From the NCBI GenBank assembly GCA_021850625.1, contig JAJZLJ010000002.1, forward strand, positions 20,338 to 84,337: DNA of 64,000 nt, read 5' to 3'. The notes below the pieces were generated by a model, which made no database searches, had not been told where the DNA came from, and saw only the letters and a program-made list of their open reading frames with translations. The DNA is from Microcaldota archaeon. GTDB lineage: Archaea > Micrarchaeota > Micrarchaeia > Micrarchaeales > CABMGC01. Made by a program: the position numbers and the translations under genes. The first letter of the stretch is position 1; each line of letters begins with the position of its first letter. Below, piece after piece: positions 1-9,904 of the stretch.

Positions 1-1173
1 TTCCTTTCCTTCTTGAACAGAGTTATCAAGTATTGAAAACAAAAGCCTGTCCAAACCTATACTTGCTTCGACAACATGTGGAACAAGTTTCTTTCCATTT
101 GACATTACCGAAATTTCCTTCCCTGATGTCTTTGCGTGTTGTGACAGATCAAAATCAGTCCTATATGCTATTCCTGAGACTTCAAGGTTGCCATGAATAG
201 TTCTTATTTCTAAATCGACGTTTCCTTTTGAATAATGAGGCAGCTCTTCTTTGTTTATCTGCCTAAATACATATAAACTTTTATCAGATATGCCAAGCTT
301 TTCCAACATCTTAAACTCAAGATATATACACATTGCAAAAAGTCTGTTTGGTATGTATTTCTTTTCAAGAAGCTCTTTTAAACTGTATAATCTCTCCTCT
401 CCATCAGATGGGCCGAAATTTACCTCTAGTTTAAGCATAGGTTCTATTTCAACTCCATTGAAGGTAGTTTGCTCTGCTTGAGGATCAAAAAATATCTCGG
501 TTTCCATTTGAGTGAATTCACGCACTCTAACGAGCTGGTTTCTTGGAGATATCTCATTTCTATAAGCCTTTCCTATTTGGGCTATAGCAGAAGGAAGTTT
601 AATGCCAAATATTTTAGAGAGGTCCTTAAAATCAACAAATATTCCTTGCGCAGTTTCTGGTCGCAAATATCCTACATTTTCTTTTTCTTGTCCTATTTGA
701 AATTTAAACATGAGATGAAAATCCTCTATATTTGAAAGCTCACCGCCACATTTTTGGCACTTTAGTCCATTTTCTATAATCTTCTTCTGCATTCCTTCTT
801 TATTAAGTTTTTTTAACTCTATAAGCGCTTCTTTATCGTTTGAGGTTTCATAGAACTCCTCAAGCATTTTATCTACACGATAGGATGTGCCACACTTTTT
901 GCATTTTGCTATAGGATCAGTAAAGGTAGCCACATGACCGCTCGCCATAAGAACAATTTCAGGTGTTATGGTGGTCGTATCTATTTCAAGCGAGCCCAAC
1001 TGCTCTACAAAAATATCTCTCCAGATATTTTCTATATTGCGTTTTATCTTAAGCCCTATAGGACCATAATTGTAAAATCCGCTTACACCCGAATAGATAT
1101 TAAAGGCTTGATAGTATATTCCTCTATGTTCTATTATGGATGACGCTCGACTTTGTTTTTCTGTTTTTTGCAT
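1..1173 (-). CDS. glyS: Glycyl-tRNA synthetase, 3' part truncated by window edge
   Basis: Reverse-strand translation from 1173 reads MQKTEKQSRASSIIEHRGIYYQAFNIYSGVSGFYNYGPIGLKIKRNIENIWR...RPETAQGIFVDFKDL...AYRNEISPRNQLVRVREFTQMETEIF, typical archaeal/eukaryal GlyRS class II motifs. Confidence 0.93.
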   Translation of the reverse strand, partial: MQKTEKQSRASSIIEHRGIYYQAFNIYSGVSGFYNYGPIGLKIKRNIENIWRDIFVEQLGSLEIDTTTITPEIVLMASGHVATFTDPIAKCKKCGTSYRVDKMLEEFYETSNDKEALIELKKLNKEGMQKKIIENGLKCQKCGGELSNIEDFHLMFKFQIGQEKENVGYLRPETAQGIFVDFKDLSKIFGIKLPSAIAQIGKAYRNEISPRNQLVRVREFTQMETEIFFDPQAEQTTFNGVEIEPMLKLEVNFGPSDGEERLYSLKELLEKKYIPNRLFAMCIYLEFKMLEKLGISDKSLYVFRQINKEELPHYSKGNVDLEIRTIHGNLEVSGIAYRTDFDLSQHAKTSGKEISVMSNGKKLVPHVVEASIGLDRLLFSILDNSVQEGKE

Positions 1174-1276
1174 TGTATTCACCAAATTATGTAAAGTAAG
1201 TAAATATGATATAGTAAGTATATGATTAACAAAGATATAAATTGTTTCTTGAATATATGTTATAGAGTATTAAGCA

Positions 1277-2251
1277 GTGGTGAGTTATTTGTCTGAAAAT
1301 AATAAAAATAATAATTTTAGAAAAAATAGATTTAACAATAAAAGAAATGATCATCATGGAAAATGGATGAGTAATAATAAAAATAAAGGTAATATAAGAG
1401 AACATAGTTTTAATGAAAGAAATGACGATGCTAGAAGAGCAAGATTTATGAGAAAGGCTCGTGGGGATGTGATAACTGCATACAAAGCAACTGCATTGGA
1501 TCACTCTATAATAGAGGCTATAAAGGCATATAATGAGCTTGAAAAGGTAAGAAATATTGTTTATGAAAGACTTGAGGAGTGGTATAGCGCATATTTTCCA
1601 AATGTAAAGATGGGAAATCATGAAACCTACGCCAGAATAATAACAAGCGTGAAAAACAAGGAAATAGATGAAACAGTTTTGAAAGGGATAGTAGGAGATG
1701 ACATCTCACATATAACAAATGGGATAAACTCTTCTCAGGGTTTTTCTGAGATTGATGAAGAAGAGTATAAAACGCTTAAGAAACTAGCTGAAGAAGAGCT
1801 TTCGATAATAAAGCTCCAAGAGATACTTGAGAAATTTCTTGAAGTGCAGACTAAAAAATTAATACCTAACATAGTATATCTTATAGATTATAAAATTGCG
1901 GCAGAGATGCTGAGCATGGCAGGATCTATAGAGCATCTTGCAGTTATGCCAGCAAGCACCATTCAACTTCTTGGAGCTGAAAAAGCCCTGTTTAAGCATA
2001 TGAAGTTTGGCTCACGACCGCCAAAGTATGGATATCTTTTCAAACTGCCGGAGCTTGCGAATATGGATAAGAAAGAGAAGGGAAGGATGGCTCGTGTGTA
2101 CGCCACAAAGATAAGCATAGCTGCTAGAGCTGATTTTTACACTAAGAGATTCATAGCTGATACACTAAAAGAACAGATAAATAGTATTATGAAAAGAAAG
2201 CCGCATACTCAGAAAAATAACCATAATGAAGATACTTTTTCTCAAGATTGA
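1277..2251 (+). CDS. nop5: Nop5/Nop56-58 family C/D box RNP core protein
   Basis: ORF with Nop domain signature MAGSIEHLAVMPASTIQLLGAEKALFKHMKFGSRPPKYGYLF; GTG start. Confidence 0.9.
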   Translation: MVSYLSENNKNNNFRKNRFNNKRNDHHGKWMSNNKNKGNIREHSFNERNDDARRARFMRKARGDVITAYKATALDHSIIEAIKAYNELEKVRNIVYERLEEWYSAYFPNVKMGNHETYARIITSVKNKEIDETVLKGIVGDDISHITNGINSSQGFSEIDEEEYKTLKKLAEEELSIIKLQEILEKFLEVQTKKLIPNIVYLIDYKIAAEMLSMAGSIEHLAVMPASTIQLLGAEKALFKHMKFGSRPPKYGYLFKLPELANMDKKEKGRMARVYATKISIAARADFYTKRFIADTLKEQINSIMKRKPHTQKNNHNEDTFSQD

Positions 2252-2316
2252 ATTGGTAAAAAATTCCAATAAAGTAAGTAAAACGTTTTATACAACGTAT
2301 AGAAGGATTTAATATT

Positions 2317-2814
2317 TTACCAAGGAACCTCTTTTAATTTTGCTTTATGTGCAACCTTATTTGTAAATTTATGCAAAACTCCAGTTAGTATGAATATGAA
2401 AATTAAACCATATATGCTAGGAAGATTACCTAAGGGAAGCGCAAATAAAAGCGCAAATATAAGAAACAGATATTGATCCATAAGAAATATGTCCTTTCCT
2501 TCTTTATGGCCCATCTGCCTCTTTATAAAACTGCCAAACATATCTCCAAACAAAGTTCCAAAACTTAATACTATGCCTATTACAAACATAAATGGCAGCG
2601 CAAGAGAAAATAAAGCGCCTATTAAGGTACCTGAAAGCATTCCGAACACGAAACCACGTATGGTTTTATGCTTACCGAGTATAGGCTTACCACGAAACTT
2701 CTTGCCTAAATCTATTGGCAATCCTCCGCCAAATATTACTGGTGCTCCATTAGCAACGTAAGCAGGGAAGATATAAATTAATGGATAAAGTATTATTGTC
2801 CAAAGATAATCCAA
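2317..2814 (-). CDS. carS: CDP-archaeol synthase (CarS family)
   Basis: ANGAPVIFGGGLPIDLGKKFRGKPILGKHKTIRGFVFG and downstream GDMFGSFIKRQMGHKEGKD, multi-TM. Confidence 0.9.
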   Translation of the reverse strand: MDYLWTIILYPLIYIFPAYVANGAPVIFGGGLPIDLGKKFRGKPILGKHKTIRGFVFGMLSGTLIGALFSLALPFMFVIGIVLSFGTLFGDMFGSFIKRQMGHKEGKDIFLMDQYLFLIFALLFALPLGNLPSIYGLIFIFILTGVLHKFTNKVAHKAKLKEVPW

Positions 2815-3046
2815 TAAATCACAGCGATAATTGTAAAGATAAAGAGAACAATTATTAATACATTCTTATCCGAAAAAGTATATAAGAATTTGGTATTTTT
2901 TATTTGTTAATTTTGCCTTTTGATTTTTTCTTTTTAATATTTAGCTCTTTTTGCTTTTATTGTAATTTATGTTGTAATTTATTTTGTCAATTTTTTATTT
3001 GACGTAGATATATTCAACAGATTATTTTATTATCTAAAAACTCTTT

Positions 3047-5755
3047 TTATTTGCTTATTATACCTTCTGCGCTTTCCCTTGAGCCACCGCCTTTGAATGC
3101 AGATCCTATGCTTTTCTTAGCGAACTCCAAAGCTCCGTACTCTGCGTTAGGACCTGCGATACAAACTACCTCTCCTTGTTTGTTCTTTGCAAGTAATGTA
3201 AGAGATGGACGTTCAATAATTATTTTTGAGATAGCCTTTCTGAGTATCTCTCTGCTTCCTTCTTGTTCAATCACAGCGGTGCTTTCTGATGAATCTATGT
3301 CAGTTAGAAGCTGTTTTGCTATGACATTGGCAAGCTCTTCGTCCTTATCTTTCGATGACTTAAGTAGCAAAGAATAATCGCTTCGCATCTTCTCTATCTT
3401 AAGATAAACGCTTTCAAGATCCGAATTAAGTAATGTAGCAGCACTGCTTAGCTCGTTGTGTTCATTTTGCATGTACTCAAGAGCAGCTTTACCTGCAACA
3501 AATTCTATTCTATCTACGCCGTCGTGAATTCTCGAAGTGTTTATAATCTTTATCATTCCTATTGAGCTTTCGTAAGAAGCAACATGAAGCCCTCCGCATG
3601 CCTCAGCGTCTATAAGCTTGCCATGTTTATCTTTGATTATTATTATACGCATGAGCTTTGCAGGAACTCCATGACCCTGATATATTGTAAAACCATAATT
3701 TTGCTCAGCATCTGCACGGCTCATCTCCTTTACCTCGACTGATATTCCATTGAACAAAATCAAATTTGCTAGATCCTCTATAGCCTTTACCTCTTCTAGC
3801 GTTAATTTTTCATAATGGGCTATATCTATATGCGCCTTATCTTCATCCTTTCGTGCACCTTCCTGCCATGCGTGCTTGCCTAGTATTGTCCTTGCAGATG
3901 CACTTATTATGTGTGTTGCGGTATGATGTGCCATTAATTTTTTTCTTCTTTCCATATTGACTTTGCAACTTACTGTTTTTCCTTTTGAAATTGAAGAATC
4001 TGGAAGTTTTTTGAGTATGTGGACTACTACAGAACCTACCTTCTGAACGTCTTCAACATCAAAACCACTTATAGTACCATTATCTGCAGCTTGACCACCA
4101 CCCTCTGGATAAAAAGGAGTTTTGTCTAGGACAACATATTTGTCCTTTGAGTATAAAACCTTTGAGTCTGACTCTGATTTGAAATTATAATACAACTGTT
4201 CAGTTTTAGGCAGCTCCTCATTAAAGTCCAATTTAAGTTTTTTTGTTTTTTCCTTTCCAGCAAAATCTCCCTTTATTATATCTTCATATGCATTATCTGG
4301 AAGCTCTATTTCTTTGTCTTCCGCTTTTGCTATAGACTTGATTAATTCTGGAGTTACTCCATTGCTTTCATACAATGTGCGCAGCTCGTCCTTACTTATA
4401 CTTGATTTCTTTGAAAGTATGTTTGTTATAAGTTTTCCAGCATTATTTATTGATGACTCGTATCTTTTTGCTTCTACATCTATTATTTTTGAAAGTATAT
4501 CTAAATTATTCTCTAACTCTGGATACAATCCTTTAAGTTCAGTTGCCTGCTTTTCTGCAATCTCCATTATACTTATGTCCATCTCATACTCTTTTATAAA
4601 TGCAAGAGCCCTTCGTAAGATTACTCTTAGGTTATATCCTCCTCCTATGTTTGATGGAAGTGCTCCGTCAGACACTCCGAAAAGCAAGGTTCTTGTGTGA
4701 TCAAGCGTTGCATAAAATGCCTGCATCGGTTTTATTACGCGCGTGTACTCATCTGTAGAAAGCCCGGCCTTTTTAAGTATTTGAGTTTCAAGCTTTTTGT
4801 ATTGTGTTGTTTCTGTAACATCTAATTCGCTTGCGTATTTTGCAAATTTTTTAAAGATTTGACTGTTCATTTCAAATGGCAATGCCTTCTTAGTGCTTTT
4901 TATTATGTCATGAAACACAGCGTCATAAATGTTATCAAAGCCTGTATAAAACCACAATAACCTTTCAAAACCCCAGCCCACATCCACTACCTGTCCTTTG
5001 AGCTCCTTTATTTCACCATTAATGCTTTCGAATTGCGTAAATACATTGTTTACAAGCTCAAGACCATTTGAAAAACCTTCTAAACATGGACCGAACTCGG
5101 AGAAATCACCCATTGCCCAGACATCCTCATTATAAACTAGTTTATCTTTTTTAACGCCAAGCACATCTATTAAAAATTTATAATCAAGTTCCATTGTTCT
5201 ATCTCTCCAATAACCTTCTTTAGGATAATTGAAGGCATGTTGACCTGCCATCATAAAACTAGTTAAATGTCTACCTGTCACTCCTACATTTTCTATATCT
5301 CCAAAACGCAGACATATTTGCGGCACTATAAGTGGATTTGCATTATACTCAAAATGCATTGCTCCGTTCTCTATTCTTTGGAAGTCTTGTATACTTGCTA
5401 TTGTAAAATAAAGGTCTTGACGCCACCTACTCACTACTGGATAACGTTTTATATATGCATGACCATTCTCTTCGAAAAACTTAGAAAATTTACGCCACAT
5501 TTCTACATAGGATATTGGCGTAGGTTTTTCTTTAAAGAATGAGTACTCAGTGTGTTCAGGATCTTCACAGGTATCTCTTTCTGAAATACTCCAGAAATTT
5601 TTGCCGCAAATTTTACAAGTATATCTATTAAATCCCTCTTTTTCAAAGATTTTTGTTGAATAGTAAAGTTTGGGATTTTTTGAAAATTCAGTTCTTAATT
5701 CTTTCTTATCGAGTTTTATTCCATCAAGCACAACAACACCAATAATAAAATACAT
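3047..5755 (-). CDS. alaS: Alanyl-tRNA synthetase (archaeal type)
   Basis: 902 aa; RFGDIENVGVTGRHLTSFMMAGQHAFN, editing-domain HHTATHIISASARTILG, ACGGLHVASYESSIG. Confidence 0.96.
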   Translation of the reverse strand: MYFIIGVVVLDGIKLDKKELRTEFSKNPKLYYSTKIFEKEGFNRYTCKICGKNFWSISERDTCEDPEHTEYSFFKEKPTPISYVEMWRKFSKFFEENGHAYIKRYPVVSRWRQDLYFTIASIQDFQRIENGAMHFEYNANPLIVPQICLRFGDIENVGVTGRHLTSFMMAGQHAFNYPKEGYWRDRTMELDYKFLIDVLGVKKDKLVYNEDVWAMGDFSEFGPCLEGFSNGLELVNNVFTQFESINGEIKELKGQVVDVGWGFERLLWFYTGFDNIYDAVFHDIIKSTKKALPFEMNSQIFKKFAKYASELDVTETTQYKKLETQILKKAGLSTDEYTRVIKPMQAFYATLDHTRTLLFGVSDGALPSNIGGGYNLRVILRRALAFIKEYEMDISIMEIAEKQATELKGLYPELENNLDILSKIIDVEAKRYESSINNAGKLITNILSKKSSISKDELRTLYESNGVTPELIKSIAKAEDKEIELPDNAYEDIIKGDFAGKEKTKKLKLDFNEELPKTEQLYYNFKSESDSKVLYSKDKYVVLDKTPFYPEGGGQAADNGTISGFDVEDVQKVGSVVVHILKKLPDSSISKGKTVSCKVNMERRKKLMAHHTATHIISASARTILGKHAWQEGARKDEDKAHIDIAHYEKLTLEEVKAIEDLANLILFNGISVEVKEMSRADAEQNYGFTIYQGHGVPAKLMRIIIIKDKHGKLIDAEACGGLHVASYESSIGMIKIINTSRIHDGVDRIEFVAGKAALEYMQNEHNELSSAATLLNSDLESVYLKIEKMRSDYSLLLKSSKDKDEELANVIAKQLLTDIDSSESTAVIEQEGSREILRKAISKIIIERPSLTLLAKNKQGEVVCIAGPNAEYGALEFAKKSIGSAFKGGGSRESAEGIISK

Positions 5756-5803
5756 ATATTATAAAACAGTATAATTATTAATTATACAATATAGTTTTAT
5801 TTG

Positions 5804-6691
5804 TTACTCTTTCCACCATGTTTTGCATTCCTTTCCAAAGAATTTGCACATCTTACATCTCCAAACATTTTCTTCTGAAACCGGCCTTGCCTCTCTATCT
5901 CCAGACCAGTATTTCATTGCTTCTACAAGATAACTATCAAGTGTTTCTCGTTTATATACTATATCCATTTCAGTAAGTATCTGAGTAGTTTGTCGATCTA
6001 TATATCTTAATTTTAAAATATTACTTAGCTCTGGAAGTTTTTTGAGTTCTTCAAACATTAATTTATGAATAATATCTAATCTGCGCAACTCGTTTTTTAT
6101 TCCTATTTGATCCAGCCCTTTAACAAATTCAGTTGACATAGACATTTGCAGTATGCCATTTGAATTTATAAAATTTTCGTAGGTATATTCTCCAGATTTT
6201 ATATCATCAAAAAGATGCTTGTATATTTCGAGCTGTATTTTATCTACATCTATACGTAAACCAACATTGTTTGTTCCGTTTTTAGAATTTATTGTTTTAT
6301 CCTCAACAATTACCGTTTTTCCATCGATTATACGAATTTCATCTAATTGACCGGCAACTCTAAAACCGTTTATAGAACCATACATGCGTATTTCTCTGCA
6401 ATAGCCATTTTTTCTAAGATTGATTAGACTAGTATAATTTTCATATGCCCATTTGTATAATCTATCAGGATAAGTTATAGGTTCTATAGTAAGTTTTTCC
6501 ATTACCTTTTCCTGCATTATAGCATGCATAGCTGCACCCTTTGTCATTGCAGGCGTACTATAAAATCCACCCATTTCATAAAGCTCCATTTGTTTTTCGC
6601 ACCACAACTGGCTAGCTATGTCTTTTACCGGAACGCTTACCTTTTTAAGCCGCGTAAGTGCGCTTACCTTTCCCGTTTGCATAAAAAACAT
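5804..6691 (-). CDS. Cas4/EXO5-like PD-(D/E)XK nuclease with C-terminal Fe-S cysteines
   Basis: LWCEKQMEL near N-terminus, QLDEIRIIDGKTVIVEDKTIN (DE...EDK), C-terminal RCKMCKFFGKECKTWW cysteine cluster. Confidence 0.7.
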   Translation of the reverse strand: MFFMQTGKVSALTRLKKVSVPVKDIASQLWCEKQMELYEMGGFYSTPAMTKGAAMHAIMQEKVMEKLTIEPITYPDRLYKWAYENYTSLINLRKNGYCREIRMYGSINGFRVAGQLDEIRIIDGKTVIVEDKTINSKNGTNNVGLRIDVDKIQLEIYKHLFDDIKSGEYTYENFINSNGILQMSMSTEFVKGLDQIGIKNELRRLDIIHKLMFEELKKLPELSNILKLRYIDRQTTQILTEMDIVYKRETLDSYLVEAMKYWSGDREARPVSEENVWRCKMCKFFGKECKTWWKE

Positions 6692-6693
6692 CG

Positions 6694-6760
6694 TTTATCA
6701 GACCGCCTACCTATCTTCATCGCAATAAAGCTCCGCGATCACCAGATCTCATCATATACA
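6694..6760 (-). ncRNA. Candidate C/D box sRNA (weak D')
   Basis: Minus strand: ATGATGA (6749-6755), GCGATGA (6717-6723), CTGA (6698-6701), with AT-rich TATA-like sequence upstream; no clear box D'. Confidence 0.35.
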
Positions 6761-6790
6761 TTTTTATTTATTCACAACATTAATAACACT

Positions 6791-7435
6791 ATGTCTGAAA
6801 TTAAGGAAAAGGAATTATTCATCTTTGATTGGGATGGCACCCTAAGCACTTCTACGTTGATAGTTGCAGCTTCAAGAATCTTCAGAAGAGGATATAATCC
6901 AAAAAATATAGAGAAGAAACAGGAGTTTTATAAAAAGCTTGGAAACTCTAAAGGAAAAGGGCTTTCACTTGAACTAAAACAAGATAGAAGTAAGATATTT
7001 GCAGTAATTTATGATTTTTATGCTCGCTTTTACATGCCTAAAACTAAAAAGAACTCAATAGAACTCCTTTTGGAATTGAATAAGAAGAAAAAAACCGTTA
7101 CATTATTCAGTGACTCGAGAAGCTATAGACTTATGAATGAGATGCGCTGCTTAAATGTAATTAAGTACTTTGATTTTATATTAAGTGCAAGTAGCGTAGG
7201 AGCATACAAACCTGATCCTACTGGAATACTTTTTATTATAAATAAATATGGAATAGATAAAAAAAAGGTTGTCTATATTGGAGATACTGTTTCTGACATA
7301 ATGGCATCAAAATTTGCAGGTGTTAGTTCATGTATAGTTGCTGATGGACTTGAGCCTATAGAAAAAATAAGGGAGGCAAAACCAGATTATCTATTTGAGA
7401 GTTTATCTGATTTATACAAAGCTATACAAAAATAA
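6791..7435 (+). CDS. HAD-superfamily hydrolase (phosphoglycolate phosphatase-like)
   Basis: ELFIFDWDGTLS, TLFSDSR, KPDPTG, VVYIGDTVSDIMASKFAG; internal ATG at 6791 preferred over the ORF start at 6524. Confidence 0.85.
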   Translation: MSEIKEKELFIFDWDGTLSTSTLIVAASRIFRRGYNPKNIEKKQEFYKKLGNSKGKGLSLELKQDRSKIFAVIYDFYARFYMPKTKKNSIELLLELNKKKKTVTLFSDSRSYRLMNEMRCLNVIKYFDFILSASSVGAYKPDPTGILFIINKYGIDKKKVVYIGDTVSDIMASKFAGVSSCIVADGLEPIEKIREAKPDYLFESLSDLYKAIQK

Positions 7436-7506
7436 TAGTGCATTATCCAAAGATTGAAGGTCTTTGATTTTTGATAATTTATCAATAGGAAAATATAGCT
7501 TATTAC

Positions 7507-8139
7507 TTAATGTACTTGCGACTTTAATTCTGTTCTTCTAAGAGCAGCCAGTTCATTTGAGGCTACTACTTCTACGTAATCAGTATTGACCTTCTTTCTT
7601 TTCAACTCGAGAAACTGCGACTCTGTAGCTTTGACAACATCCACTATACAAATATTTTCTAAACCAATGTTATTGCAATTTTCAGCAAAAAGATTTACAC
7701 TGGTTATATCATTTTTTCCCAGTATAAAACCAGTGTTAGGATAAATTGTGCTGAGTTCTATATCTAAACCAAAAAGACGCGAGTATTTAACATTAAAACC
7801 GTATATTTCAGTATTGTAGATATTAGTTCCTATGAAGTTAGATACCTGTGCATCTACCACTAATATTTTACAACCTACAAAGCTAGCTTTTTCGAAAGAG
7901 CATCCAGAAAGCTTTGAATGTATAAAAATTGTTGAATTGAAAAGAGTATTTTCAAAGGTACTGTTTGAACAGTCTATTTTATCAAATATTATTGGTTTTA
8001 CTACTGCGCTATTAGATGGTATTTCAAATTTCTGCTTATCTACAATTAAATTAGTAAAATCTCGCCTACCACTATTGTAATCTGAGATAAACTGCTCTGC
8101 TGATATACTCCGTTTTGCCACGGTTTTAATAACCCCCAC
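7507..8139 (-). CDS. Pentapeptide-repeat-like protein
   Basis: Repetitive IDCSNSTFENTLFNSTIFIHSKLSGCSFEKASFVGCKI pattern. Confidence 0.55.
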   Translation of the reverse strand: MGVIKTVAKRSISAEQFISDYNSGRRDFTNLIVDKQKFEIPSNSAVVKPIIFDKIDCSNSTFENTLFNSTIFIHSKLSGCSFEKASFVGCKILVVDAQVSNFIGTNIYNTEIYGFNVKYSRLFGLDIELSTIYPNTGFILGKNDITSVNLFAENCNNIGLENICIVDVVKATESQFLELKRKKVNTDYVEVVASNELAALRRTELKSQVH

Positions 8140-8323
8140 AATATCCCCAAATATATATTAAATAAATTAATATTTAAATGCTCTTGTTTGGTTAGTTTTT
8201 TGTCATATTCTTAATATTTTGAAATTATAACAAAAATGGAGTTTACCGATAGTTTTATAAATCAATACCAACACAATATTAGTATGTAGTAAAGCATACG
8301 GCTGATTCTACAGAGGAAACAAC

Positions 8324-8614
8324 ATGTCAGATGAATATGAAAGAAATGAAGAAGGTAGAGATAGGGCTAGAGGAGAAAGAAGCGACAGAGGAGACAGAAG
8401 ACCAGGCATGAAGCCTAATTACTTCCTCCCAAAGCCAGTTAAGGTCGGTGATGAGCTCGATCTTACAATAGAGGCAACAGCCTCAAAAGGTGACGGAATA
8501 GCAAAGAAAGACGGCTACGTAGTTTTTGTAAAAGATGCAAAACAAGGCGAAGCGGTCAAGGTAAAAATAACTGAAGTTAGAGCAAGATTTGCAATAGGAG
8601 AAATAATGAAGTAA
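8324..8614 (+). CDS. Small TRAM-domain protein with charged N-terminal tail
   Basis: KVGDELDLTIEATASKGDGIAKKDGYVVFVKDAKQGEAVKVKITEVRARFAIGEI. Confidence 0.85.
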   Translation: MSDEYERNEEGRDRARGERSDRGDRRPGMKPNYFLPKPVKVGDELDLTIEATASKGDGIAKKDGYVVFVKDAKQGEAVKVKITEVRARFAIGEIMK

Positions 8615-8783
8615 CGCGGTTGCGTACATAGTTAAAAACAGTTAATTTATTTTATTTTTTTATTTTATTACTTATTTTATACCTATTTTTATAATATTAT
8701 AGACCTTTCAGAGATAAAAACCTTCAGAAAACCTACCGCTCAGAAAAACCATTTATAGTTTTTTGTATAAAGTTAATTGTGTT

Positions 8784-9653
8784 ATGATGGGAAAAACTCT
8801 TGAAACTAAGAAAAAAATACTTAATATGCTAAAAGAAAGAAAGATGACTGTTGGAGAGATATCTAAAGAACTTGGACTTTCACATGCAACAGTTAGCCAA
8901 CATATTTCTGAATTACAAAATGCAGGAGCAATTGAAAAAATAGATAATGAGCATTTCAAAAAATTAAAGTACTATAAAGCTGGAGAAAACTCAAGTAGTA
9001 TTTTATTAAAATATGCCATTGGTGCAGTAGTTATAATTGCTCTTCTTTCTGGAATAATTTATTTTTATTACTTGTCTGGAAGTGCAAATAAAAATATAAA
9101 TAATGTAAATCTAACTACCGTTTCAAATACTATATCAAAAACAACAAATCTTGGAACACAAATATCAGTGAATAGCGCAGGTGCAGAGGCATGTCCATTT
9201 TTATTCTATAATTTAAACGGCACTATAAAAAACAGTATAGGCTTTAAAACATATTATCTGAATACTAGCTACGGAACTGTTCAAGACCTAATAATAAATA
9301 AAGGAGATATAGGCACATTATATGTTAATGAAACAATAACAAATGTACTAAATGAAAGCGATAGTAGCTTGTATAATAGAGAACATTATGTATATTTAAG
9401 CACAATGGACAACTCCTTTAATTATTCCAATACTGGAATAAATGTAAGCATTAATCCAGTGAACTTCACTATAAGAAATAATGAAAGTTTAGGATTTGAG
9501 TTGAGTTTTTACATATCTCAAAATGCTATAAATCAGACCTATTGGCTACATATAGACGGGCCTTGTGGTGGAGGAGTAAAACCAAGCTTAATTACCATTG
9601 GAAATACTGCATATAGTGGAAATGTTACAATTCCAGTTGTTCCTTTTGCATAA
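8784..9653 (+). CDS. ArsR-type winged-helix regulator fused to a TM segment and extracellular domain
   Basis: MGKTLETKKKILNMLKERKMTVGEISKELGLSHATVSQHISELQNAGAIEK then TM and Asn/Ser-rich exterior; ATG at 8784 preferred. Confidence 0.75.
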   Translation: MMGKTLETKKKILNMLKERKMTVGEISKELGLSHATVSQHISELQNAGAIEKIDNEHFKKLKYYKAGENSSSILLKYAIGAVVIIALLSGIIYFYYLSGSANKNINNVNLTTVSNTISKTTNLGTQISVNSAGAEACPFLFYNLNGTIKNSIGFKTYYLNTSYGTVQDLIINKGDIGTLYVNETITNVLNESDSSLYNREHYVYLSTMDNSFNYSNTGINVSINPVNFTIRNNESLGFELSFYISQNAINQTYWLHIDGPCGGGVKPSLITIGNTAYSGNVTIPVVPFA

Positions 9654-9731
9654 TTATTTTTGTTTTTTTATTTTTAGGATTATTTTGTAAATATAGAACA
9701 AGCATAAAATTAAAATTGGGATTAATAAAAA

Positions 9732-9804
9732 TGCGAGCGCCGGGATTTGGACCCGGGCTCTTGCCTTGGCAAGGCAAAGTCCTACCAGGCTAGACTACGC
9801 TCGC
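9732..9804 (-). tRNA. tRNA-Gly (GCC)
   Basis: Reverse complement folds: GCGAGCG/CGCTCGC acceptor, anticodon arm TTGCC-TTGCCAA-GGCAA, T arm CCGGG-TCCAAAT-CCCGG. Confidence 0.93.
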
Positions 9805-9904
9805 AATATTTAATTAACAATATTGTTTATTGTTTAAAAATATAAACCTTTGCAAGTTAAAAGATATATTCAAAGCATTTATAAAGATTTTTGAGTTATA
9901 CATA

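Noticed and set aside
251-1143. Three small plus-strand ORFs at the window start
   Set aside because: Antisense to glycyl-tRNA synthetase, which reads cleanly on the minus strand
2815-3046. T-rich gap between carS and alaS as an ncRNA gene
   Set aside because: No stable hairpin or box motifs; likely promoter/3' UTR
4314-4700. Plus-strand ORFs within the alaS region (3051-3377, 4314-4700, 5267-5542)
   Set aside because: Antisense to alaS, which has strong family motifs
6524-6790. N-terminal extension of the HAD ORF (6524-7435)
   Set aside because: Overlaps the divergent nuclease gene and its promoter; HAD motif I begins just after the ATG at 6791
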